Source of the DNA: Zygnema cylindricum
Taxonomy: Eukaryota; Streptophyta; Zygnematophyceae; Zygnematales; Zygnemataceae
Length of the DNA stretch: 64,000 bases
NCBI GenBank assembly: GCA_037447655.1
Contig: JBBHKE010003490.1
Span: 54,686 to 118,685 of the forward strand
Direction: 5' to 3'
In this document: positions 11,948-23,724 of the stretch, piece by piece
Position numbering within the stretch: the stretch's first letter is position 1
Layout: every line of letters begins with the position of its first letter
Translations under genes and position numbers: made by a program
The notes under the pieces: generated by a model
The model's database searches: none
What the model was told of the DNA's origin: nothing
Seen by the model: the letters and a program-made list of their open reading frames with translations, nothing else

Positions 11948-12275
11948 CATACATCTACGTACAATGTCCGTATAGGTCCGTATGCTTTAGGATTATTTAA
12001 GGGGATTTTAGGGTTTCCAGGGTGAATTTCCGTACATTCTGTATGTTTTAGAACACTTGCCTTACATTTCTCGTACATTTACGCAGTGTCCGTATTTTCT
12101 TGTAATTTTTAGGGTTATTTAGTTTAGGGTTTTTATGGTACATTCTAGTACATTATTTTACAGTACAATTATGTTGCATTTTCCATACATCTACGCACAA
12201 CGCATGAACATATTCGTATTTTTTAGGGTTATTTAAGGGGTTTTTTTAGGGTTTTTAGGGTAGAATCCCGTACGT
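11948..12275. repeat. Three degenerate ~120-bp repeats with TTTAGGG motifs
   Basis: Units begin near 11948, 12079 and 12184 with CATACATCTACG-like sequence and GTCCGTAT. Each continues to TTTTAGGGTTATTTAAGGGG-like blocks and a GTACATTC motif. Diverged, non-coding. Confidence 0.45.
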
Positions 12276-12681
12276 TCCCAGCCATTGCAACTTCTTGAGA
12301 TTTTCATACTTTTAGTGTTTTTGCGTACACTTTCATTATAGTTTTCATACATTTCCATATAATTTCGTATATTTTCGTATATTTTCAAATTTTAAAAAAA
12401 TTTTATAGGGTCACACTTTTTGTTTATGTGAATCTTATTGTAGGTAAAAAAAAATCCTAATTATCTATTTTTGTTTTTGAGATATCGTTTAGCTACCTTT
12501 CTAGCCTTATACTTTTAGCTTGTATTATGAAGGTTTAATATTGAATTTATCATTCACGTATAACTAATGATCTTCTTGTTTTCATGTATTTTTTAATGTA
12601 TATACCATGTGCATTTTTTTTTAATTCCGTTGATAGCCATCCTGACACGTATGCTCATTATCCAACGTGTCGCAGCTCAAT

Positions 12682-12728
12682 TTTTTTTGTAACTGCTGGC
12701 GAGTCGCCAGTTACTAAAAAAATTGAAG
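12682..12728. repeat. Hairpin with near-perfect arms
   Basis: CAATTTTTTTTGTAACTGCT then GGCGAGTCGCC and AGTTACTAAAAAAATTG. The arms pair over about 20 bp with a short loop. It could be a tiny foldback or a terminator-like stem; no flanking gene. Confidence 0.5.
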
Positions 12729-13783
12729 CGAATGCTTAGTGATGAATATCCAACGGTCATTGAAACATCCCATACCTTTGGAGCATATTGGCAAGACTCC
12801 CTATAATGTTATTCGGTGATGAAAACAAAATAATAAGTACGGCATAGTACGGAGAGGTCTTAATTTAAATAAAAAAACCTCACATTTCGTCTGATGAAAC
12901 TTCACCCTAACTTTATGTTCATTTTCTCGTTTTGAATAACGTAGTGATTACTACATAACAGTTCGCATTAAAACGGAAACAAATTGGCGTAGCATATTAA
13001 GTATTTAATTCTATAGGGTTCAACAAGGTTGTAGGTCGTACTGATGAAGTGAGGAAATGGCAAGCATTTTCGGCATTGCCGGTATTTACCTAGGGTGCGT
13101 CTCCATGTGCCAAAGTAAGGGTTTTTTTTCTGTCGTTTTCGTGTAAAACTTAGAGCCCTACCGCGTAAGTTTCAACCGTACAAAAAAATAGAAAAAAATA
13201 GAAGTACATTTTGCGTCATCATCGAATTTAGGATGTACTACATGTTGTCGTCTTGTGTTCTTCGACCAACGGCCACGCCAACAAATGTCATCTTCAAACT
13301 TTTCTTTAAAAAACAGGGAAGATGTGTTTTAAAACAAAGTATTTTGGAAAAACAAATAAGAACACGTATTAGCATGTGTAAAAAAATTACAAAAATTTCA
13401 AACGAATTCAATCGACAACGAAAGGTACACTATTCGTTATATTTTGTCTGTTTGCATTCAGGTACGACAATGCAAAGTACACAACTTGTTAAGTTTTGTC
13501 CGTTTGCGCCGAATACGGATTTTATTTCGCCAGGGGTCTCAAGATTCTGATGCCATTTTACGTCGAGCGGAGAAGCGACGCAAAGGCAAAGTGCATCTTC
13601 GTCAACCGTGAAACGGCATAGGCTGGAAGGCGGTACGTCTACATCGTCACGAAAACTCATACGAGGCCACAAGCATTTACAAAAAACAACGTGTGTCATC
13701 ACAGATTGTAGACGTTGACAGCCGTCACGCGCATTGTCACCGTATACAATCGTCACACTTTGAAGTAACTAAGTCGTTGTTAC

Positions 13784-14788
13784 CAGTGTTGGATATCGAG
13801 GACCATTTGCTGATATTCGATATATATCAAATTTCAGGTACCCGATAATCGATATATCGCTTCGATATATCGAAAAGCTAAATATCGCGATATATCGTAT
13901 CGTCAATATATCGAGGCTTTTTAAAACAAAAAATTATAACTATTTTTGCTACTGTTGCTATAACTAATGTTGTTGCAGCTGGTAGTAAATATCCGGAAGT
14001 ATTTCAGTGTCATTATCCTCTTCACCTCTCATGCTACCTCCCATCCCTTGGGAATCCATGGAGAAAACTAAAAGTGTAACCTTTCTATAATACTAGTCGC
14101 TGGAAATGGATAAGTCGTAATGCCTACCAATTTGCAGGTTGGTAGATGCCTTCAAAAATGCCTGCAGATTGGTAGGTTTTCATGCCTGAGGGCATGAAAA
14201 GAACAGTCTGCAATTTTTTTTTCAGATTATACTTTGACTTAATTTGTGTGACCTTTTCGTATGTGAAATCTCTACGTACTAAATAATTAATAATATGAAT
14301 TACGGAATTATTACTTTTTTGTCGGTTACATTTTAAGGCGTCTACCTTTAAGTCACGGAACGAAAATCACGTCGTACGTTGCGTATCAAACAATTTCTCT
14401 TTATCGCTAAAATAACATATTTTATAAAATATTAAATTTGAAAAATACTATATATCGCGATATATATCGCGATTATTTTTGTTGGTCTCGGTGATATATC
14501 GAGAAGTTTGCTCGATCGATATTCGATATATCGAATATTGAAATTATCGCGATATGAAATTGCCCGATACCCAACACTACACCTTTAATCGTCATTAGCG
14601 TATAGAAATTATTAGTGTAAAGAAAAAATTAGCGTCATTCATTCTAATTTAGTGCCAGGAGACGTGGCAGATTATGGTCCACGTCCTTAAATAGTGTAAT
14701 TTATTATATTTAAGGTATCAATGTCAAAATTTTGGGGTGCCGATATAGCGTACATAAGGCTAATAACGATTCACGGTGTAGTTGTTAC
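13784..14788. mobile_element. hAT-like non-autonomous element H1 (with MITE in its right end)
   Basis: Begins CAGTGTTGGATATCG and ends CGATACCCAACACTA, with the terminal TA shared by an inserted MITE. GTTGTTAC at 13776-13783 recurs at 14781-14788, an 8-bp target duplication as expected for hAT. The interior is rich in CGATATATCG palindromes, plus a conserved block containing CCATGGAGAAAACTAAAAGT that recurs in H2 and H4. No transposase frame seen. Confidence 0.68.
14580..14778. mobile_element. MITE, family M2, inserted in the end of H1
   Basis: CACCTTTAATCGTCATTAGC ... CGATTCACGGTG, flanked by TA at 14578-14579 and 14779-14780. It sits in the terminal CACTA of H1, so it arrived after H1. Confidence 0.65.
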
Positions 14789-15224
14789 ACATAGGGACAC
14801 CCGAAATCCGGGTCCGCCGGATCTGCGCTAAAAAACAAAGTTATTTCTCTAAGTTTCAATGACATGGAGACGCACCCTTATTCTTCATCATTTCCACTTG
14901 TTTACTTGATTTCACCTGTGAAGATCTGATTAGTCCCGCCCGAAAAATGTTAGCCGGTCATCACGTAAACATATCGGTCTTTAGAAGTCAAAATGAGTCA
15001 ACAGCTTTTGTCGTCAATTCGCAACAGGTTTGTACAGATTTGTACATATTTGTAATTGCTGCCAAAAAAGTTTGCGCGGAGAAAAGTCGTATCTGCGGAT
15101 AGTGCTCCCTTTTTCTCTCCCTAAATTTGTCTCTTTCTCTCTTGGCTCTTGTAGTCTTTAGATGGTTCCTTTTTTTTGTTTTTTTTCACATTTTGTACCT
15201 TGATGGTTTTTGCCATCGCACGGT

Positions 15225-15815
15225 TTGCAAAAAGTTCGGAAAATGATCATCGTAGTGACTATTTTGGTTGCGCGCAGTCACCTACGTCAGCTTGTCAAAG
15301 ATTGTACATTTTAAGTACACATTGGTACATTTGTTGCCGTAAACCTTGGCCGGCCGTGTGAATTATTGATTTTCTTATGACGGTCGGTTACAACGGCGTA
15401 AAATTTCTAACCGGTTGTTTCAAAATTTCGCAAGTCAAAGCTGTTCGACGGATTGCCCGTCAAATCTAAAATCAACGGTACACCGTGTATCGCTATTAGT
15501 GTTAATTATTTGTTCGCCACTTAAAACATCTTTTCTCCGTACACATTTGTCCGTTTTTTAATTTGAGGCCGCCAATTGGAAGCTGAGAACCTTTCCTTTC
15601 AATTGCAACCGTCAGATTAACAATCCGACAAGTGTGTACGGATAAATAATGTTTTAAGTGGCAAAAAAAGCATTAACACTAATAGCGATTCACGGTGTAC
15701 TGTACTTAACTTGTACCGATGTGTACTTTAAATGTACAATCTTTGACAAGCTGACGTAGGTGACTGCGCGCAGCCAAAATAGCCACTGCGATGATCAATT
15801 CCCCAAAGTTTTATT
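15225..15815. repeat. Foldback with ~100-bp arms, MITE in the loop
   Basis: Left arm about 15225-15328 contains GCGCGCAGTCACCTACGTCA and GCTTGTCAAAGATTGTAC. The right arm about 15713-15813 is its inverse. A family M1 MITE sits in the spacer. A loop-like piece (GTCAAAGCTGTTCGACGGATT, about 15436) recurs near 18453. No protein is coded. Confidence 0.65.
15481..15697. mobile_element. Tc1/mariner-type MITE, family M1 (217 bp)
   Basis: CACCGTGTATCGCTATTAGT ... ATAGCGATTCACGGTG with long arms including GCCACTTAAAACATCTTTTC and its inverse. TA on both sides (15479-15480, 15698-15699). Same length as the copy at 61772-61988. Confidence 0.75.
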
Positions 15816-15959
15816 TTCTTACTTTTTTTGGCTCTCCCAATTAATTCTGTTTCGCGATGAACAATAATTGCTGCGACATGCAAAAAGACAAAAAATTCCG
15901 CAGAGTAGGATGCCGTAATTAAGACCAAAACGACAAATTAATTATATATTGCGTTACGC

Positions 15960-16665
15960 ATAATAAATTGAAACATGGAAAGGAGGTCCTTCCCCGAGCT
16001 GACCGTCATCCTGCTGACCGCGGTCAGCTTTAGCCACTAACCGGTCAAACCGTTGAGAACACGCAAAAAAGTAAAATATTGTAAACAGCTCTCTGACCTA
16101 ATTTTTACAGTTGAAAATTTTAAATATTATTTAGTGTGGTTCGAAGTCAAGAACGATCGTCGTCCGTTGGACCGTACACCTTTTACGCTTGGAAGGTACG
16201 CGTAAATTCTACTTGTTAGAGCTAACCGTACCAGGAGTCAATAGTTGATGCATTTTAACCTCCTTTGCGTGGTTCACACTTGGAAAAATGGGAAAACGAT
16301 GTCATAAATTTTGGGATCCGTACGCCAAATTTCATAAAATGACAAAAAACGCGGCGGTGACGGTTGGGACGGTCGGTTTCGACCGATTTGGAGCGTAGCG
16401 GCGGACAAAAGATGCAGTTCTATGCGTCAAAACTTGCCAGCTGCGAAAACCAGACTGCAACTGCCGTCCGCCATCGGGCATCATGTTCGGAATGCACTTT
16501 TTCGTTTTTGAAGAATTTCGAAAACGAAGCGCACGGACGTGAACCGTACAAGAATTCTTTCCCTCGCAAACTTATGAACAAACTAGGGGACCAATCACAT
16601 AAGAGAACATGTAATGTACAAAAAAAAAAAATCACCCATGGAAAAAAAAAAAAGTGACCTTTCTC
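15960..16665. other. No gene seen
   Basis: Mixed-composition sequence before the assembly gap. A 97-codon frame from 16364 has no recognisable domain and ends in poly-Lys from an A run. Nothing else supported. Confidence 0.4.
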
Positions 16666-16675
16666 NNNNNNNNNN
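16666..16675. other. Assembly gap (10 N)
   Basis: Ten Ns just left of the telomere-like array; the true distance across it is unknown. Confidence 0.95.
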
Positions 16676-16998
16676 ATTTAGGGTAATAGGGTATTTAGGG
16701 TATTTTGGGTATTTAGGGTATTTTGGGTATTTAGTGGATTTAGGGTATTTAGGGCATTTAGGTTATTTAGGGTATTAAGGGTATTTAGGTTATTTAGGGT
16801 ATTAAGGGTATTTAGGGCATTTAGGTTATTTAGGGTATTTAGGGTATTTAGGGTATTTAGGGTATTTCGGGTATTTAGGGTATATAGGGTATCAGGGGTA
16901 TTTATGGGATTTAGGGTATTTATGGTGTATATTGGGTATTTATTGTTGTTTTTGTTATTTAGGGTATTTAGGGTAAATAGGGGATTTAGGGTATTTAG
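16676..16998 (+). repeat. Telomere-like TATTTAGGG array
   Basis: About 320 bp of tandem TATTTAGGG with variants (TATTTTGGG, CATTTAGG, TATTAAGGG). The 9-bp unit contains the plant telomere unit TTTAGGG with two extra bases. It starts at the gap and ends at element H2. Confidence 0.8.
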
Positions 16999-17795
16999 TA
17001 GTGTTGGGTATCGAGGACCATTTACCGATATTGGATATATATCGAATTTCAGGTACCCGATAATCGATATATCGCTTCGATATATCGAAAAGCTATATAT
17101 CGCAATACATCGCCGATTTATCGCATCCTCGATATATCGAGGCTTTTTAAAAAATAAAATAATAGCTATTTTTGCTACTGCTGCTAGTACTAATGCTACT
17201 GTAGCTGGTAGTAAATATCCAGAAGCATTTCAGTGTCATTATCCTCTTCACCTCCCATGCTACCTCCCATCCCTTGGGATTCCATGGAGAAAACTAAAAG
17301 TGTAACCTTTCTATAATATTAGTTGTTGGGAATGGATAAGCCCTAATGGCTACCAATCTGCAGATTGGTAGATGCCAGATTAGTAGGTATTCCTGCCTGA
17401 AAGCATGAAAAGAACAGTCTGCAATTTTTTTTTTCAGATTTTACATTGACTTAATTAGTGTGACCTTTTCGTATGTGAAATCTTTACGTACTAAATAATT
17501 AATAATATGAATTACGAAATTATTACTTTTTTGTCGGTTACATTTTTTGGCGTCTACCTTTAAAGTCACGGAACGAAAATCACGTTGTACGTGGCGTATC
17601 AAACAAATTGTCTTCATCGCTAAAATAACATATTATATAAAATATAAAAATTTAAAAATTACTACATATCGCGATATATATCGCGATAATTTTTGTTGGT
17701 CTTGGTACGATATATAGAGAAGTTTGCTTGATCGATATTCGATATATCGAATATCGAAATCATCGCGATATGAAATCACCCGATACCCAACACTA
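16999..17795. mobile_element. hAT-like non-autonomous element H2
   Basis: TAGTGTTGGGTATCGAGGACC ends inverted as CCCGATACCCAACACTA. Same interior as H1. Its right flank GTCACAAA is the interior of a P-family element, but the left flank is the telomere-like array, so no matching 8-bp duplication is seen: the left flank was replaced or rearranged. Confidence 0.65.
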
Positions 17796-17912
17796 GTCAC
17801 AAACGTAAGTTACGATTTCGTTCTTACGCGTAGGGACACAAAACCGGGTCCGGCGGATCCGTGCTAAAATACAAAGTAAGTTCGCTAAGTTACAAGTACA
17901 TGGGGACATACC
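17796..17912. mobile_element. Right-end remnant of a P-family Harbinger-like element
   Basis: GTAAGTTACGAT ... GGGTCCGGCGGATCCGTGCT ... TACATGGGGACATACC matches the right end of the 60980-61757 copy. The left part is absent. Confidence 0.6.
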
Positions 17913-18970
17913 ATTATTTTGTAGAGGGCAATCCACAAAAGTACAAGAGAACGAAAAGCTGTAAATGATCTAGGATTCGAAGTACATGAGACCTTATTTG
18001 ACTGAACAATACAAAATTGATAATGTACAAGTGGCGTATAAATAACAAGAAATTTTAGTGCCCACGATAATGAACGAATACAAGCATAAACAGCTAATAA
18101 GACCAGGTTTGACTAAGTACGGTCGTCGAAGTGCGCAAAAAACGAAAGAAAGAAAATTTGGCGAGAGAATAAAAAGTAACGATTGTACAATTTTAAAGTG
18201 AAACGACAAAAAGTGACTACACGCTAAATGACACGTAAAGAAAATTGTTGCGCGGTAGCCCACATTTTTACCAAATATTAGTAATTGGACAAAAAGCTAT
18301 GTGTACTCCACAGTGTTACCACATGCTGGATTTTAAACTTAACAGTAATACTGTGCAGTAACGATTCACAGTGTACCAGATTGGTGATTCTTTATTACGG
18401 TTGACGTTCACAACTGCAGCAAAATTTTAACCGACCAATTACAATTCTTTAAAGTCAAAGCTGTTCAACAGATTGACCGTCAAATCATGACGCACTACCA
18501 AATTTCAAATTTGTATATTGATACGGAGGCAAATTGTACTTTTTAGTATATAGAAATGTATTCCCCATAACAATCTCGAAACGAACTTTATATTTTTAGT
18601 CAAACGTTTTACTGGGAGACCACGGTAGACTACAGTACAGTACTCTAGCCAGCAGCGAAAGGGCGTCGCGTGCCAAGTCAGCAGTTCGCATACACGACTT
18701 GCCTCGAATCTATGAAAACGTCGTCCACTCATCTGGAACGTTCATTTTATGATTGGAAAGCAAACTCAGTTTCCATGTAAGGTTTCATCCGCAAATCTGA
18801 ACCGTCCAGATTCCCCCGCAAGCAAATCACAATTACAGTCCATGCATACTATTTTAAGCGCCGAACGGAGAAGTAAAGGGATCATTACTAAAACGTCGTA
18901 TTTAAAATTATTTTGAAGACGTGGTAACGTGTTACTTTCTGCTAGTGCATCTCCCAAAGGCAGTGTGCCT
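17913..18970. other. Upstream of LRR pseudogene C; no other gene seen
   Basis: Short frames only. A diverged MITE end (GTAACGATTCACAGTGTACC) lies near 18357. A stretch near 18400-18480 resembles the spacer of the 15225-15815 foldback. No clear promoter element can be claimed. Confidence 0.4.
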
Positions 18971-19088
18971 ATGAAAATGGCAGCCATGGCATGTAGAGTT
19001 CTCTTCTCTCTTTTCGCCCTTCTGGTGCATCTAAACACTGGTGTGGCTGGAAATCAAAATGATCCGACCCTCATTGAGGGAGACAGTG

Positions 19089-19090
<2 letters not shown>

Positions 19091-19143
<53 letters not shown>
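19091..19143. repeat. (CT)n microsatellite at the first intron of LRR C
   Basis: About 26 uninterrupted TC units directly after the GTGAGT donor. CT-rich sequence continues to about 19425 with a few TTTTAGGG-like motifs near 19238-19275. It makes a spurious Ser/Leu-rich reading frame. Confidence 0.9.
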
Positions 19144-19147
<4 letters not shown>

Positions 19148-19429
19148 ATTACTCTGTCTCTATCTTTTCTCTCACTCGACTCTCTCCCCACTCTCTCACT
19201 CGTTAGCTCTCTGCCCTCACTCTTTATGTCTCTCTTTTTAGGGTTTTTCAGGGTTTTTAAGGGTTATTTAGGGTTTCTCTCCCTCTTCTCTCCATCTCTC
19301 TCTCCCCTCTCCCCTCTCCCCTCTCCCTCTCTATCTCGCTCCACTACCACTCTCTCCCTCTCCCTTTTCCCTCTTCGTCACATTCCTCCATTTCCCACTC
19401 TCACTCCCTCCCCCACCTTGTATTGTTTT

Positions 19430-20478
19430 TGAAGACTTAGTTTCTTATACATATACTTTAGTGTAACAATAAATACGCTACAAGGTGTACGCAAATTACG
19501 GGAGTATTCGGTCGACGAAGGTTCATTTTATTTGGTAAGGACTTAGTTGGAGGGTCGTAAAGCGATCCGGATGTGGAGATACGACGCAATCTTACGACGC
19601 AATCTTATATGAAGGGTGTCGCAACATTTAATGCGACGGTACGAAGCTTTGAGAAGTGCACGGCGGGTTGTTTCGTCAAAAAGATCCGATATATAAGATT
19701 CCATTTGGTCGACGACAATACCAGTTTCAGTTATGCGGCGTGAAGACGATCGACAAGTTGTCAACGGGTTGTTTACGACAAAGATTACACTGTACGGCTC
19801 AGTGAATCAAGACACTTTGTATGCGCACTCGGAATAGTGCAAGTCATTACATGATCCATACATATCTAACCAGACGTTTTTGTACATACAACAAATTAGT
19901 GTTGACTTTGAGTAATGTGTGGAATCAACCTGGTTAGCTTTTTAGCATAAGGACAAACACCGTAGGAGGTTCAATTAGACAGGTTCAATTAGACTTAGTG
20001 GTAGACATGCGCATTTATCTTTTTTTTGTTGTTTTGTCAAATGTAGGTGGCTCACAATTGTATATATTCACGAGAGCCTTGTAGAACAAATATCAATGCT
20101 TGCTTGAAAAGTAGGGACCGAAGATGTAGTACTTCAAAGTTGTCAAGTGTAGGGAATTTAGATAACGGACATGGTCGATATTATATCTTTGTTGCTTTGA
20201 GATAATATAAGTGTTTTCGGAGATATCATGTGTCTTGATGTTGTTAAGTGCTTTGTGTGTTTGGTTCGTGTGCCATATATTGTTTTATGTATGTTGACCT
20301 CATTTTTGTGTAAGTCGTAAGGTGTAGCTCATGATGTTTCACAAGGGTCAATAAAAGAGAGGATGTCAGTCACATATGATTGCTCATTAGACTATATTAC
20401 TCATCACTGGGGGATGCAATAGTTTTGGGTGTTTTCCGCGGTCTATTTTAGACCAAAGGACAATACCTTGTACCCCAG
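19430..20478. other. Rest of LRR C intron 1, no gene seen
   Basis: AT-rich; a 73-codon minus-strand frame at 19543-19764 has no recognisable domain. No transposon end recognised. Confidence 0.4.
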
Positions 20479-20598
20479 AGGTGGCTTTGTTGGCCTTCCG
20501 CAACAATCTCGTGAGCTATGGCAAATGGCCCAAATTAGTGTGCAACTCCAAATACATGTATTGCACCAGTGTGGGAGATATCTTTACTTTGTAAGTGG

Positions 20599-20599
20599 C

Positions 20600-20682
<83 letters not shown>

Positions 20683-20722
20683 TCCCCTCTCTCTCTCTCT
20701 CTCGCTCCCCTCTCTCGCTCTA
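20599..20722. repeat. (CT)n microsatellite after LRR C exon 2
   Basis: Over 100 bp of CT/TC units starting 8 bp after the exon-2 donor. The paralogous exon in D (42328) is likewise followed by the same repeat on its own strand. Confidence 0.9.
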
Positions 20723-21829
20723 ACTAATGTATAATGAGAAGCATCGAGGTTTTTTATTACACCCGAAGTGAAAGTAACGAAAAACTAAAAAACATTATAT
20801 AGCTTTAGGATTTAAAAGTCTAGGACTTCATCATTTGTTGTTTTTTTGGTGACAAAGTAAAGACTTGAAATGTGTTTGGAACTCTTAGAGGCAAAAAATT
20901 ATCAAAATTTTGTTTCCAGCCTTTTACTGGTTTTTGTTTTTCTTTGGATTTGGCGCATGAGATTTTGAAGCTAAAATTTCAATTTTTTTGGTAAAGAAAC
21001 ATTAGCGTGGAAAACTGGTAAATTGCAGGAATTTTCAGAACCTCAAATTTAAGGGTCAGATATCACCATAGTTAGGACATCTTAATTGGAACATAAAAGG
21101 GATGTGAGTACTTTCTTATTTTTTTTAAATATTGGATTTTATCATATATGTATGGAAACCATGGAGAAAATGTTTACTTGCATGTACTTTAAGAAGGTTT
21201 ACCAGTTACATAATTTAAAAGATTTGCTTGTGAAAAGTTTGTGTCGCTCATGTCTTTAAATTTTTGAAATTTAAACAACATCGAGGCTGATACAGTTTTT
21301 TTTCTTGCGCTAAAAAGTGTATTGTAAAACTTGGAAAAAAAAAATAAAGGAAAATGTAATCTCTCCATAGTCTCAGATAAACGTGGTGCAAATGGGATGT
21401 TGGCAAACTTGGTATATTTTCTGTCTATTACACTCTGAAAAATATACACTTATTATATTTTATATACACTGGTATTTTTGTTATCGTTTATAAGATAATG
21501 GTTTGTGTTTGCGGATGGATTCAACAGAGATCTTTCGAAAAATCAATTATATGGAACCATTCCGGCCTCGCTTGAAAACTTAGGCAATCTTTTCAGCATG
21601 TAATGACTCGACTTTAACTTTTGGTTTTGCTTTATTCTTCGTTCTTTATTCTTTTTTACCTCGTTGCGTTTTTTTGTTCTTTGTGTTTGGTTTACAGTGG
21701 TTTTGAAGATTATCAGCCTAGCAAATTAAAAAGACAGTGAAATGTCGCAATTTCTTCCTATGTTCTCCTTATGTGAACACATGAGAATTTATTTCGTACG
21801 TATTGCCAAATGTATTCTTCGTTTCCTAC

Positions 21830-21962
21830 TTTGAAACTTTTCCTTTTTATTCTTTGAAACTTTTCCTTTTCCTTCTATGAAACTTTTCCTTTTCCTTCTT
21901 TGAAACTTTTCCTTTTCCTTCTTGAAATTTTTCCTTTTTCTTCTTTGAAACTTTTCCTTTTG
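21830..21962 (+). repeat. ~24-bp tandem repeat in LRR C intron
   Basis: Six copies of TTTGAAACTTTTCCTTTTCC-like units directly upstream of the exon at 21987. Pyrimidine-rich; it may act as an extended polypyrimidine tract. Confidence 0.7.
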
Positions 21963-23724
21963 TTTGTTTGGGATTTTGCAAAACAGAGATTTGAGTCACA
22001 ACCAACTAAGTGGGGGCATACCAAAAGCTCTTTCGACAATACCGCTTCTTTCCACTTTGTGAATAACTCAGTTCTTCACGAGAAAAAATGATTTATATAA
22101 AAACACTTGACTCACGTTTACGTCCACATTGATTGAATTTCCACTTTTTTTGAGAGCCAATCTCAATATTGTTCAGGAGAATACTTGACTTCGAAAATAT
22201 ATAGTTCAATTTCTATTTGTTGTTGTTTTTGATTTCTGTGTCTACAAACTCAAATGAATCGAAATGCAAAATCTGTGTCTTTTGAAGGCGATTTTTTTTA
22301 GTTTGTTTTAAACTTCCGTGGCGAAGTCTTAAACAATGTAATAACTTAACTTTTAGCTTCTGGTTTTGCTTTTTTCTTCTTTACGCTATTATTTGTTATG
22401 TTATTCTTTTTACCTTACCTTTATTCTGTTGTGCTTGGTTTACAGAGCTTTTGAAGATATCATCCTAAAAAGCTAAAGCGACATATGCGATTTCTTCGTA
22501 TATTTTGTTTGCAGGAATACACAGGAAGTCACTTTTAGTAAGTATAGCTAAACTTTTTCTTCGTTTTCTTCTCTGAAATATATTCTTTTTGTTTGTTTGG
22601 AATTTTGAGAAACAGAAATTTGAGTTACAACTAACTGAGTGGAGTCATACCAGCAGATTTTTCAACAATGTTAATTCTTGACTATTTGTAAGCATTTCAA
22701 TTCTTCACGATAATTTATTTTTTTTAAAACACTTTGAGTAAAGTTCGTATCCACATTAATTGAATTGTCCTTTTGTTAAGAGGAAAACTCAACATTGCAA
22801 GTAGAATGCATGATTTCCAAAATATATAGTTCAATTTCTATTGGTTATTGTTATTGTTTTCTTTGTCTACAACTTAAAATTCTAGTAAGGTAAAATCTAT
22901 TTCAAACTAAAAAAGATAATATAATTCACTACTCATTTTAAGGCGAACCTGTTTAGCTGAATTTAAATTTCCGCGTTGAAGCAAATATAGAGTTTTAAGG
23001 GTTTTCTCAAGAATTTTAAAAATATCACTAGGCATATTCAATAGAATCAACCTCAAGTGCCCGTTTTTGCTTCTCGATTTCCTTATTGTGAATATACTTT
23101 AGCAAGCCCACTAGTATTTTAATCAACAGTTATTCATAAGGAATGGTTGAATGTCAAATTGTCAAAGGAATTGTACAATTATACAAAAAAAAAGCCACTT
23201 AAGTGTACACCACAACTGGTAAAATAACTATATTGTAATTTACGTGTTTAGATGTTTAAAATTTCATTTTTTATTTGATTGAATCTCGTTGTTTCGTGTT
23301 TATCAGTTATGTCAACAACAACTATTTCACAGGGATTGTTAAAAGCCGAAGTTTTAATTGCACCGATTTGAAGAAAATTGTCTTTTTAAGAAACATCTTC
23401 CAAAGGGTTGCCCAGCAAAAGAACAGCGAACCAAAGCGGAATGTGATGCTTTTTGTAAGATTTTGAAAACCCATTGGTTTTGACTTGGTTTTTTGGTTTC
23501 CTTTTTTTCTCTCCCTTTCTGAAAAATGTCTTTGCTTACATGTCATGCATTCTTTGGTGGGTTTATACTTTTTTCCTCACAAATATTCGTTGCTCCTGTT
23601 TTGTAGACAAGAAACCACCACACCCATGACGTGAAACACGATTTGGACAATAAAAGGATGTCAAGGTTTCAACTACTAATTAATAGTTGCCCGTCAATTC
23701 ATACCTAGAGGAAAAAAGTATTTG

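Larger units (their letters stand above)
13093..14877. mobile_element. Harbinger-like element P1, interrupted by a nested hAT-like element and a MITE
   Basis: Ends GGGTGCGTCTCCATGTG and CATGGAGACGCACCC, flanked by CTA (13090-13092) and TTA (14878-14880). Without the insertion at 13784-14788 it is about the size of the uninterrupted copies at 60980-61757 (778 bp) and 63136-63914 (779 bp). Shared interior landmarks include ACGTCGAGCGGA and GTCCGCCGGATCTGCGCTA. Non-autonomous; the 105-codon frame inside is not a recognised transposase. Confidence 0.72.
18971..23629 (+). pseudogene. Secreted leucine-rich-repeat protein C (broken)
   Basis: Plant-type extracellular LRR protein. Seven exons with consistent phases: 18971-19085 (signal peptide, MACRVLFSLFALLVHL), 20479-20590 (LRR N-terminal cap, ALLAFRNNLVSYGKWP), 21528-21599 (DLSKNQLYGTIPASLENLG), 21987-22058 (DLSHNQLSGGIPKALST), 22616-22687 (NLSYN-stop-LSGVIPADF), 23307-23454 (C-terminal cap, NNYFTG and ECDAFC-like) and 23607-23629 (YKKPPHP-stop). 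The three LRR exons are 72 nt each and phase 2, one 24-residue repeat apiece. Two lesions: TAA at 22632-22634 where the sister exon has CAA, and a 1-bp shift near 23390 before the ECDAF part. There is no transmembrane segment or kinase. ATG choice is uncertain; 18977 and 18986 are also in frame. The paralogue D lies on the opposite strand at 37-42 kb. A cell-surface recognition role is inferred from the family. Confidence 0.72.

Noticed and set aside
13233-13756. 105-108-codon frames in P1 (also at 61084-61452 and 63467-63805) as a transposase
   Set aside because: They recur in each P copy on both strands but show no DDE or Myb-like motif and are interrupted differently; best seen as non-coding element sequence.
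16676-16998. True chromosome end
   Set aside because: The unit is 9 bp with many variants, and the array continues into transposon sequence on the right.
18929-18970. GTG start extending LRR C upstream
   Set aside because: Plant nuclear genes start at ATG; three in-frame ATGs at 18971-18986 directly precede a good signal peptide.
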